Assembly (NCBI RefSeq): GCF_003071365.1
Contig: NZ_CP028960.1
Span: 2,462,501-2,526,500, forward strand
Direction of reading: 5' to 3'
Source of the DNA: Methyloceanibacter sp. wino2
GTDB lineage: Bacteria; Pseudomonadota; Alphaproteobacteria; Rhizobiales; Methyloligellaceae
Length of the DNA: 64,000 bases
Below are positions 50,822 through 57,632 of this stretch, piece by piece (position 1 is the first letter of the stretch; each line of letters begins with the position of its first letter). The notes beneath the pieces are model-generated. The model was not told the DNA's origin. It did no database searches and saw only the letters and a program-made list of their open reading frames with translations. The translations under genes were made by a program, and so were the position numbers.

Positions 50822-51823
50822 ATGGCGGATCAGATTCGGACGGCGGTCGTGGGCACCGGGTATTTCGGACGGTTCCACGCAAATCACTACACGAAGAACC
50901 CCGATGCGAAGCTGGTTGCCGTCGTCGATTCCAATCCCGAGCGGGCCAAGGCGATGGCCGATGAGTTCGGCGCCGAAGCGGTGATGGATCACCGCGAGAT
51001 CTACGACAAGGTCGATGCGGTGAGCGTGGCCGTACCCACGCCGTTCCATTTCGACGTGGCGCGCGACCTGATCGATGCAGGGCTTCACGTCAATATCGAG
51101 AAGCCGATCACCGAGACGGTCGAGCAGGCGCAGGTTCTAACCAAGCTGGCCGAGGAGCGCGGCACCGTGCTGCAGGTCGGCCATATCGAACGCTACTCCG
51201 CCGCCTACCGTGTCATCTCTGAGAAGATCGACCGCCCGCTTTATCTTGAGAGCTACCGGATTGCGCCCTGGAAGGCGCGCGGCGTGGACGTGGACGTCAT
51301 TCTCGATCTGATGATCCACGACATCGACATGATCATCGGTCTGGTCGGCTCGCCCGTCTCCAGCGTCGATGCGGTCGGCACCGGCGTCATGGGCCGCAAG
51401 GTCGACATCGCCAATGCGCGGATCAATTTCGAATCCGGCTGCGTGGCGAATGTCACCACGAGCCGGATCAGCTACAAGACCGAGCGGCGCTTGCGGGTCT
51501 TCTCGCACAGCCAATATTTGAACTGCGATCTCGGCGAGCGGAAGATCTTCGGCTACAGCCTGCGCGGCGATCCCATGACCGAAGGGCTCGCAGCTATCGC
51601 CACCGACACGGTGGACATCCCCCAGGAGGACAGCCTCGGCAACGAGATCGCCTCGTTCCTGGACTGCGTACGGACCGGGAAGAAGCCGTTCGTGGACGGC
51701 TATGCGGGGTCGGAGGCTTTGCGCGTTGCCGTGATGATCAACGAGAGCATCGACGCACAGCTCAAGAAGGTGCAGGCCTGGCTCACACCGGGCTCGCCTG
51801 TCTCCGTCTCTGCTAAAAGCTAG
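50822..51823 (+). CDS. Gfo/Idh/MocA-family NAD(P)-dependent oxidoreductase
   Basis: A 333-residue oxidoreductase with the Rossmann start VVGTGYFGRFHANHY and the catalytic segment EKPITETVEQA. Other features are GHIERYSAAYRVI and DVILDLMIHDIDMIIGL. The frame opens at 50735, but GAGAGG and the family N-terminus support the ATG at 50822. It is convergent with lpxB. Gfo/Idh enzymes beside lipid A genes in this group include GnnA-like UDP-GlcNAc 3-oxidases, which supply 2,3-diamino sugars for lipid A; that role here is only a proposal. Confidence 0.87.
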   Translation: MADQIRTAVVGTGYFGRFHANHYTKNPDAKLVAVVDSNPERAKAMADEFGAEAVMDHREIYDKVDAVSVAVPTPFHFDVARDLIDAGLHVNIEKPITETVEQAQVLTKLAEERGTVLQVGHIERYSAAYRVISEKIDRPLYLESYRIAPWKARGVDVDVILDLMIHDIDMIIGLVGSPVSSVDAVGTGVMGRKVDIANARINFESGCVANVTTSRISYKTERRLRVFSHSQYLNCDLGERKIFGYSLRGDPMTEGLAAIATDTVDIPQEDSLGNEIASFLDCVRTGKKPFVDGYAGSEALRVAVMINESIDAQLKKVQAWLTPGSPVSVSAKS

Positions 51824-51834
51824 GCGGTTCGCGC

Positions 51835-53001
51835 TCAGGTTTCGCGGTTCGCGATAAGATCGAGCACGACTTTTGCGGCGCGTTTGCTCGGCGGCGGATC
51901 GGCGTCGCCGAGAACGTGCAAGACCTCGGAGAAGCCCTCCTGCTGCGCGGCGCGCGCCTCGGGAGATCCTAGCAGAGTTCCGACTTTCTCCGCGACGGCC
52001 TCCGGCGTGCAGTCTTCCTGTATGAGTTCGGGGACCACCTCGCGATCGGTGAGCAGGTTCACAAGCGAGGCGTATTTCACAGCGATGGGCATGCGGCGCA
52101 CGATGAACACGGTGAGGGCACTCACGCGGTAGGCCACGGCCATGGGAACGCGCGCGAGACCTAGCTCCAAAGTCACCGTGCCGGATTTCGCCATGGCGAC
52201 GTCGCTTGCCGCAAACGCATCGAAACGTTCTGCAGGATTCTTCACATGCAGGACTGGCAGCGGCCAGTCCTTCGTTTGCTCTTCGACTTGTTCCGCAACA
52301 TTGGGCGCGACGGGGATCACGATCTGAAGGTCCGGATAGCGCTCGGCCAAGAGCGCCACGGCCTCGGCGAAGACCGGGAGCATGCGCCGCACTTCGCTGT
52401 TCCGGCTTCCCGGCACCACGCACAGCACGGTTGCCGCATCCGCAATGCCATGCGCCTTGCGGAAGGCCTTGCCGTCGCCGGCCAGAGCGGATTCGATCGC
52501 GGGGTGGCCCACATAGCTCGTCGGCAGTCCGTGTTCGGCGAAGAACGGTACCTCGAAAGGCAGTAGTGCCATGAGATGATCCACGCGCTTGCCCAGTGTC
52601 TTGGCTCGGCCCGCGCGCCAGGCCCAGGCTTGCGGCGCCACGTAGTGCACGATCGGAATGCCCGACCCGCGCAGCTTGTCCGCGACGCGCAAGGTGAAGC
52701 TCGGCGCATCGACCGTCACCACGATATCGGGCTTCATCTTGCGGATCGTCGCCGCGGTCTCACTCATCCGCCGAAGGAGGCGCGGAAGATGCGGCACGAC
52801 CTCGGCAATGCCGATCAGTGCCAGCTCGCGCATGGGAAACAGGCTCTTCAGCCCTTGCGCCTCGCTTTGCGGGCCGCCGATGCCGGCGATTTGGATGCGG
52901 CCGCCGGTCATCTCCCTCAGAGCGGCGATCAGCCGTCCGGCGAGATTGTCGCCGGACGGTTCGCCCGCGATGATAAAGACCAGCGGCTCCTGCCGATTCA
53001 T
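51835..53001 (-). CDS. lpxB: Lipid-A-disaccharide synthase LpxB
   Basis: A 388-residue GT19 glycosyltransferase joining UDP-2,3-diacylglucosamine and lipid X, on the cytoplasmic face of the inner membrane. Seen are IAGEPSGDNLAGRLI at the N-terminus, IAGIGGPQSEAQGLKSLF, YVAPQAWAWRAGR, VPGSRNSEVRRMLPVF and MAKSGTVTLELGLARVPM (in parts). The ATG at 53001 matches the family start; the frame upstream to 53271 is not coding. The rest of the lipid A operon (lpxD, fabZ, lpxA) is not in the window. Confidence 0.95.
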   Translation of the reverse strand: MNRQEPLVFIIAGEPSGDNLAGRLIAALREMTGGRIQIAGIGGPQSEAQGLKSLFPMRELALIGIAEVVPHLPRLLRRMSETAATIRKMKPDIVVTVDAPSFTLRVADKLRGSGIPIVHYVAPQAWAWRAGRAKTLGKRVDHLMALLPFEVPFFAEHGLPTSYVGHPAIESALAGDGKAFRKAHGIADAATVLCVVPGSRNSEVRRMLPVFAEAVALLAERYPDLQIVIPVAPNVAEQVEEQTKDWPLPVLHVKNPAERFDAFAASDVAMAKSGTVTLELGLARVPMAVAYRVSALTVFIVRRMPIAVKYASLVNLLTDREVVPELIQEDCTPEAVAEKVGTLLGSPEARAAQQEGFSEVLHVLGDADPPPSKRAAKVVLDLIANRET

Positions 53002-53222
53002 GCTACGCTCCGATTTGTATTCGTCAGCCCTAGGACTTAGGGCAGGCGGGGGCCGTTGTTCCAGAAAAATTGGCCACGACGCGTGTCGTATCCCCGACAA
53101 CCCATGTCGTCGGCATGCTGTGGCGGTCCCACAAGCCTCTGAAATGTTGGTGAGATTTTCTGCTGGCGCAAACCTTGCTCCCCAGGGCGGAAACTCTTGT
53201 AGCGAGAAGGACGTCAGGACGA

Positions 53223-53627
53223 ATGGCGAAAGTAATCTTCTATGAAAAGCCCGGATGCGGCGGAAATGCACGGCAGAAGGCCCTGCTGAAAGCGTCGGGC
53301 CACGAATTGGAGGTGCGCGACCTCCTGAGCGAGGCCTGGACGCCCGAAACGTTGCGGCCCTTCTTCGGCACGCGCCCGGTGAGCTCTTGGTTCAACCCGT
53401 CCGCGCCGCGAATCAAATCCGGGGAAATCAACCCGGACATGATTGGGGCGAGCAAGGCGCTCGCGATGATGATCGAGGATCCGCTGTTGATTCGCCGGCC
53501 ACTGATTCAAGTCGGCACGCGCCGCGAAACCGGTTTCGAGCAGGATCAGGTGGATATCTGGATCGGTCTATCGAAGACGCGCGAGCCGGTGGATGAAACC
53601 TGCCTGAAAGCGAAAGCAGGTGTCTAG
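53223..53627 (+). CDS. ArsC/Spx-fold nitrogenase-associated protein
   Basis: A 134-residue thioredoxin-fold protein: VIFYEKPGCGGNARQKALL, then SEAWTPETLRPFFGTRPVSSWFN and IRRPLIQVG. The single Cys in PGCGGN (one cysteine, not CxxC) and the overall pattern match the ArsC-like 'nitrogenase-associated protein' group, often found near nitrogenase or Mo genes. No nitrogenase genes are in the window. A shortened copy of it lies at 54818. It probably supports a Mo-related process; its chemistry is unknown. Confidence 0.78.
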   Translation: MAKVIFYEKPGCGGNARQKALLKASGHELEVRDLLSEAWTPETLRPFFGTRPVSSWFNPSAPRIKSGEINPDMIGASKALAMMIEDPLLIRRPLIQVGTRRETGFEQDQVDIWIGLSKTREPVDETCLKAKAGV

Positions 53628-53671
53628 GCCTCAGCAGCGGCCAGGCACGGGATTTGGCGTGCCGGGGCTGC

Positions 53672-53737
53672 TCACTCGACGTGGATACTGAACTTCGTGC
53701 TGTGCTTATCGCCGGGAGAGACGGGGCGCAGCGCGGT
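53672..53737 (-). pseudogene. Remnant of an aldose 1-epimerase C-terminus
   Basis: On the minus strand this reads ALRPVSPGDKHSTKFSIHVE and then a stop, closely matching the end of the intact epimerase (GLRLVSPGDTFSATFRIRVE, stop at 56687). The DNA is roughly 75-80 percent identical over about 60 bp by eye. Only about 20 codons remain, without a start. It shows that an epimerase gene, or a duplicate, once lay here. Confidence 0.75.
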
Positions 53738-53753
53738 TCGCGGCCCGGATTTG

Positions 53754-53773
53754 TTATATTCGCGACAATATAG
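53754..53773. promoter_or_regulatory. ModE-type box 1 (Mo-box)
   Basis: TTATATT-CGCGAC-AATATAG, an inverted repeat with 6-bp spacer. Preceded by G, it gives GTTATATT, identical to the left half of the E. coli modA operator, and it resembles the alphaproteobacterial Mo-box (TATATA-N6-TATATA core). A ModE-like regulator is encoded in the downstream operon (55581). Binding is inferred. Confidence 0.7.
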
Positions 53774-53797
53774 GAACTCCCGCAAGAGTCCGATTTG

Positions 53798-53817
53798 TTA
53801 TATCCTCGACAATATAG
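53798..53817. promoter_or_regulatory. ModE-type box 2 (Mo-box)
   Basis: TTATATC-CTCGAC-AATATAG, the same layout as box 1 with one mismatch in the palindrome. The boxes are 44 bp apart from start to start, close to four helical turns, inside a direct repeat of about 28 bp (CGATTTGTTATAT...CGACAATATAG). Two copies on one face of DNA favour cooperative binding. Confidence 0.68.
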
Positions 53818-53952
53818 CATTGGCGAGTGTGCAAGGACGTGGGCTGGAATGGGGACTGTTTCCCAACAGATTGAAATTGCGGTGATTTCTCCTTACCTCG
53901 GAGTTGGCCTGCGGCTTGCTACGACAAAAGCCGAGCAAACGACGCAACACCC

Positions 53953-54825
53953 ATGAACCGCAGTCTTCAATCACCCGTCCCGCCAGCGCGGCAGCCCGTT
54001 GCCATGGTGCTCGGCACCAACGAGATCGCCTCGGCCGTGGCCGTCCATCTCAAGCGCGGCGGCTACGCTGTCGTGCTGAGCCATGATCCGTTTCCGCCGG
54101 TGATCCGGCGCGCGATGGCCTTTCACGACGCGCTGTATGGCGACCCGGCGGTGCTGGCGCTCCTTCATGGTCAGCTTGCGGAGACGGGGCCCGAGCTTTC
54201 CGTGGTTTCGGCCAGACCAGATTGCGTTGCCGTATCGCCGCTTCTCCTCAACGACCTTCTCGCTTGGCGCATGCCGCAAGTCCTCATCGACGCGCGGCTT
54301 CAGAAGAATCGCGTGACGCCGGATTTGCGCGGCATCGCACGCCTGACGGTCGGCCTCGGACCCAATTTCGCGGTCGGCCGCAATTGCGACGTGGCCATCG
54401 AAACGCGCCCCAAGAAGGCTGGCGACATCGTCGTTCGGGGGCGTACCGACGAACCGGACGGGGTGCCGCCGGCTCTCGGAGGCGTGGGCAAGGAGCGGTT
54501 TGCCTATGCGACGACCGACGGGCTTTGGCATACGCCCATCGAGATCGGCATGCGTGTCTATAAGAACGTCATCGTTGGAACGCTGGGGAGCGTCGCCGTT
54601 CGCGCGCCGATCGACGGACACGTGCGGGGCATCGTCCGCGATTCGCTCACCGTCGAGGCGGGCGGCAAGCTGCTCGAGATCGATCCGCGCGGGCGGAATG
54701 CGGTTTGGACGGGCATGGACGGCCGCGGCCGCACCATCGCCCGCGCCACCATGAAGGCGATTCGGTTGCGCACTGCGCAGCGGGCGAGCCGTGGGAACGG
54801 ATCCAAGGAGGTCGTCGATGGCTAG
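53953..54825 (+). CDS. YqeB-family (EF2563-type) molybdenum hydroxylase accessory protein
   Basis: A 290-residue protein matching the 'selenium-dependent molybdenum hydroxylase system' YqeB group: VAMVLGTNEIASAVAVHLKRGG (in part) at the N-terminus, IDARLQKN, LTVGLGPNFAVGRNCDVAIET and GMRVYKNVIVGTLGSVAVRAPIDG (in part). YqeB-like proteins are thought to help mature or insert cofactors into molybdenum hydroxylases; no selenium link is seen here. First gene of an operon preceded by two Mo-boxes. Its end overlaps the next gene by 8 bp. Confidence 0.82.
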   Translation: MNRSLQSPVPPARQPVAMVLGTNEIASAVAVHLKRGGYAVVLSHDPFPPVIRRAMAFHDALYGDPAVLALLHGQLAETGPELSVVSARPDCVAVSPLLLNDLLAWRMPQVLIDARLQKNRVTPDLRGIARLTVGLGPNFAVGRNCDVAIETRPKKAGDIVVRGRTDEPDGVPPALGGVGKERFAYATTDGLWHTPIEIGMRVYKNVIVGTLGSVAVRAPIDGHVRGIVRDSLTVEAGGKLLEIDPRGRNAVWTGMDGRGRTIARATMKAIRLRTAQRASRGNGSKEVVDG

Positions 54826-55027
54826 GGTGGTCTTCTACGAAAAACCCGGTTGCGCGGGGAATGCGCGGAAAAAGCCGCTGCTCGTCTCGTCGGGCCACGC
54901 GCTCGGAGTGCGCGACCACCTGGCGAAGTCCTGGACGCCTGAGCGTTTGCGTCCGTTCTTCGGATACCGGCCCGTCAGCGATGCCTGTCGGAACGAGGCG
55001 CCCCTTCTTCAGCGGGGGAGGGCGTGA
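54818..55027 (+). CDS. Truncated paralog of the ArsC-like nitrogenase-associated protein
   Basis: A 69-residue protein. Residues 1-53 match the N-terminal part of the 53223 gene (VVFYEKPGCAGNARKKPLL, SWTPERLRPFFGYRPVS). The similarity stops abruptly at RPVSD and an unrelated short tail follows (ACRNEAPLLQRGRA). The C-terminal half of the fold, including the substrate-side motif IRRPLIQVG, is missing. It still has a strong ribosome site (AAGGAGG) and coupled starts on both sides, so it may be translated. It is either a broken copy or a minimal derivative. Confidence 0.7.
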   Translation: MARVVFYEKPGCAGNARKKPLLVSSGHALGVRDHLAKSWTPERLRPFFGYRPVSDACRNEAPLLQRGRA

Positions 55028-55581
55028 TGGCCAGAATTGCTGCGTTGCGCGGGTCTTCGTCGGCCCATCAGGCACTGCTCGCCACGTTCGCACAAAATGT
55101 CCGCGATGCCGGCTATCGCGTGGCGGGTCTGGTGCAGATCGCCCAGCCGTGTTCGAGCGGGTGCGAGGGTCTCGCCTTGCAGGACCTCTCGACCGGCGAC
55201 GTCCTCCCGATCTCGCAAGATCTCGGTCCGGGATCGACTGCGTGCAAGCTCGACTCGGCGACGCTGGCCGATGCCTGCGCCCGCGCGGAGCGGGCGATTG
55301 TCGGCGGTGCGGATCTCATGATCCTGAGCAAGTTCGGTAAACTCGAAGTCGTGCGCCATGGCCTCGTCGATGCGTTTCGTGCGGCGATGCTGGCGGGAAC
55401 GCCCGTCGCCACGTCGATTGCGGCCGAGGCGATTGCGGCCTGGCAGGACTTTGCCGGTCCGTTCGCCGACTTCGTGCCGGCAAATGCGGCAGACCTCGAT
55501 GAGTGGTGGGGAACGGTAAAAGATTTGCGTGCGCTAGATGAGCCAGCCGAAGCCCTGGCCGGCGATGGAGGCATGAGCTAA
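55027..55581 (+). CDS. DUF2478 protein (molybdenum-locus associated)
   Basis: A 184-residue protein of the DUF2478 family, which is usually located in molybdate transport or nitrogenase-related loci. N-terminal IAALRGSSSAHQALLATFAQN lies where related members have a nucleotide-binding loop, but a canonical P-loop (GKS/T) is not visible here. Later segments are GYRVAGLVQIAQPC, ADLMILSKFGKLE and AMLAGTPVATSIAAE. Either ATG 55027 or the overlapping GTG 55024 may be used. It is coupled to its neighbours on both sides. Function unknown. Confidence 0.78.
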   Translation: MARIAALRGSSSAHQALLATFAQNVRDAGYRVAGLVQIAQPCSSGCEGLALQDLSTGDVLPISQDLGPGSTACKLDSATLADACARAERAIVGGADLMILSKFGKLEVVRHGLVDAFRAAMLAGTPVATSIAAEAIAAWQDFAGPFADFVPANAADLDEWWGTVKDLRALDEPAEALAGDGGMS

Positions 55582-56015
55582 TGGGACGCGCAGCACCAGG
55601 CTCGGCGCACATGGAGATCACGATCCGGTTTGCCAATGGCGGGACCGTCACGGCGGAGGATATCGATCTTATCGAGGCCGTCCGCCGCGCGCGGTCGATC
55701 CTCGGGGCCAGCAAGGCGACGGGCGTGTCCTACCGGAAATGCTGGTTGACCGTCGATGCGCTCAACCGCTGCTTCGAGACGCCCGTGTTCGAGACGTTTC
55801 CAGGACGGCGCGGTGGCGGCGCTGCGCTCACGGATTTCGGCGCGCGGCTCGTGGCGCTCTACCGCTCCGTCGAGAGGCGCGCCGGAAACGCCGCGGCGCC
55901 GTCTCTTGCAGAGCTCACCGCGGCTCTCGATCCGGACTATCAGCCCCGCGCCACGTCCGGGGCTGCGGCAGGTCGTGTGGCTCAACCGCGTCCTTCCCGA
56001 TGGCAACAGTCTTGA
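55581..56015 (+). CDS. ModE-like winged-helix regulator (DNA-binding domain only)
   Basis: A 144-residue protein with the ModE N-terminal domain: DIDLIEAVRRARSILGASKA, TGVSYRKCWLTVDALNRCFE (in part), then TFPGRRGGGAALTDFGARLV. The helix-turn-helix and the R-x-G-G-G loop are typical of ModE/LysR-like molybdate regulators. The C-terminal Mop (molybdate-sensing) domains of full ModE are missing, and two separate Mop-containing proteins follow. It overlaps the preceding stop by one base (TAATG). Its tail overlaps the convergent gene by 101 bp. Confidence 0.83.
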   Translation: MGRAAPGSAHMEITIRFANGGTVTAEDIDLIEAVRRARSILGASKATGVSYRKCWLTVDALNRCFETPVFETFPGRRGGGAALTDFGARLVALYRSVERRAGNAAAPSLAELTAALDPDYQPRATSGAAAGRVAQPRPSRWQQS

Positions 56016-56424
56016 TCATGGCCCAGGCATTGAGATGCGGCTCGAGACCAAGCCGCTCGACGGATTCGCTGGTGACCAACGCCGTCAGCGATGTCGAACC
56101 GAGATTAAACGTGATCTGGACGAAGGGAAGTTCCAGCGCCTCTACGCCGACGATCGTGCCGGGCAAACGATTGGTGATGGAGACGTCCATAGGACGTGAC
56201 AAAGCGATGGAGACGTCGCGGGCGAAGATTGTCACCTGCACCCCCGAACCGGCCGGGGCGTCGACGAGGGGAACCCGCAGTTCTCCGTCACCGAAGAAAA
56301 GCGTCGACAGGCCGTACCGCGTGTCGTGGCGCAGAACGCGCGCGACAAGGGTCGTCGACAATGCCGGCGGTGTACCCGCCGCCGAAACGTTCGCCGTGCC
56401 TTGTGTCTCGGTGACGTCAGTCAT
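55915..56424 (-). CDS. Stand-alone ModC C-terminal (TOBE/Mop) domain protein
   Basis: A 169-residue protein corresponding to the C-terminal third of the molybdate ABC ATPase ModC: ARVLRHDTRYGLSTLFFG, VPLVDAPAGSGVQVTIFARDVSIAL (in part), then NRLPGTIVGVEAL and LTALVTSESVERLGL ending AMIKTVAI. There is no Walker A, signature or Walker B motif, and no room upstream for them: mop lies 32 bp away on the other strand. It is thus a truncated ModC or an oxyanion-binding protein evolved from one. A tail of about 25 residues extends across the 3' end of the ModE-like gene. Confidence 0.72.
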   Translation of the reverse strand: MTDVTETQGTANVSAAGTPPALSTTLVARVLRHDTRYGLSTLFFGDGELRVPLVDAPAGSGVQVTIFARDVSIALSRPMDVSITNRLPGTIVGVEALELPFVQITFNLGSTSLTALVTSESVERLGLEPHLNAWAMIKTVAIGKDAVEPHDLPQPRTWRGADSPDREPR

Positions 56425-56456
56425 GACTTGTTTAATACCACTAAGGAGCAATCAGC

Positions 56457-56660
56457 ATGAAGATATCCGCACGCAACGCTATCCCCGGCAAGGTCGAAGA
56501 GGTCAAGATGGGCGTCACGACCGCGCATGTGCGCATTGATGTCGGCGGCACCGTCGTCACCGCTGCTATCACCAACGAAGCGGTCGAGGATCTCGGGTTG
56601 GCCGTCGGCGACGAGGTGCGCGCCATTATCAAGGCGTCCGACGTGATGGTTGCGAAGTAG
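56457..56660 (+). CDS. mop: Molbindin (single Mop domain)
   Basis: A 67-residue molbindin: KISARNAIPGKVEEVKMG, DVGGTVVTAAITNEAVEDLGL, VGDEVRAIIKASDVMVAK (in parts). Mop proteins form hexamers that bind several molybdate or tungstate ions and serve as cytosolic storage. AAGGAGCAATCAGC precedes the ATG. It is divergent from the ModC-like gene. Confidence 0.92.
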   Translation: MKISARNAIPGKVEEVKMGVTTAHVRIDVGGTVVTAAITNEAVEDLGLAVGDEVRAIIKASDVMVAK

Positions 56661-56686
56661 AGGAGAGCCCAGCCTGATGCCGGGTC

Positions 56687-57607
56687 TCACTCGACGCGGA
56701 TACGGAATGTCGCGCTGAACGTGTCGCCGGGGGAGACGAGCCGCAGCCCGTCTTCGCTGATGAGCGCGTTGGCGGGCGCCGTCATCGGCTCGAACGCGAT
56801 GTAGTTCTGATCGTGCGGCGCGTAGACCTGCGTGTGCGTGTAACCGTCGAGCAGGTCCACGGCGATCTGATGCCCGCCGTACGCGATGGAGAGCGTTGCT
56901 TGAGGTTCGAGCAGCGCGAACCCGTCGTCGAAGCTCTGCATGCCGAGCAACGCATCGAGGCCCGGGTATTGCTCCGAGGCGCCTGTCGGAATTTGGCGGG
57001 CATCCAGCGTGAGGTGGCGCATTTCCGGCAGACGGATATGCCAGTTCGCGCGATCTTGTTCGAAGCCGAAATAGGGGTGAAAGCCGAAACTCACCGGCAC
57101 ATCGATATCGCCTGTCGCCGTCAGCGCGGTCTTGATCGTCAAGCTGCCGGACTCGACGGTGGCACTCAGCGTCAACTGACAGGGATAGGGAAACACGGCG
57201 AGGCCTTGGGGATGGGACCAGTCGAGCCGTGCCGTCAGGGCGGTGCCTGAAACATCGGCGACGGCCCATTTGAGGTGCGGCCACATCAGACCATGCATGG
57301 GCAGCCCGTTCTCGTCGTAGCGCAACACGAGCGAATGCGGCGGCAGTGTCACACCGCGCCCTGCAACCTCGTATTGAAAGTCGGCGAGGCGGTTGGCGAA
57401 GGGAAACAGGAACGGAATGCCTACGGTGCGATTGGCGGCTGCGGCGACGATGAGGTTGTCGACGCGCCGCAAGGCTTCCAGGCCATCTCTCTTCAGCGAA
57501 ATGCCGATCATTCCGTAGCTGGGGAGAAAGACGGCCTCGGTGTCGCCGGCTGCGATGCGGGTGGCATTGGGGTCGCCGAGAAGGTTGGGGATGTGCGTCT
57601 CAGTCAC
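56687..57607 (-). CDS. Aldose 1-epimerase family protein
   Basis: A 306-residue galactose mutarotase-like enzyme: IPFLFPFANRLADFQYEVAG (in part), MHGLMWPHLKWAV with the catalytic His, FGFHPYF and MTAPANALISEDGLRLVSPG (in part). It interconverts alpha and beta anomers of an aldose; the exact sugar is unknown. It is the last gene of a minus-strand group with phzF, aguB and aguA. A fragment of a related gene survives at 53672-53737. Confidence 0.9.
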   Translation of the reverse strand: MTETHIPNLLGDPNATRIAAGDTEAVFLPSYGMIGISLKRDGLEALRRVDNLIVAAAANRTVGIPFLFPFANRLADFQYEVAGRGVTLPPHSLVLRYDENGLPMHGLMWPHLKWAVADVSGTALTARLDWSHPQGLAVFPYPCQLTLSATVESGSLTIKTALTATGDIDVPVSFGFHPYFGFEQDRANWHIRLPEMRHLTLDARQIPTGASEQYPGLDALLGMQSFDDGFALLEPQATLSIAYGGHQIAVDLLDGYTHTQVYAPHDQNYIAFEPMTAPANALISEDGLRLVSPGDTFSATFRIRVE

Positions 57608-57632
57608 AAGCGTTTCCTTCCGCGTGACGCGA

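Larger units (their letters stand above)
53628..53952. other. Intergenic region with aldose epimerase remnant and two Mo-boxes
   Basis: About 325 bp. It contains in order a remnant of an aldose 1-epimerase 3' end on the minus strand (53672-53737), two ModE-type boxes (53754-53773 and 53798-53817), and a leader of about 135 bp before the YqeB-like gene. No other gene-like frame was seen. Confidence 0.7.

Noticed and set aside
53223-56660. Nitrogen fixation cluster
   Set aside because: A nitrogenase-associated ArsC-like protein and Mo genes are present but no nif structural or assembly gene was seen.
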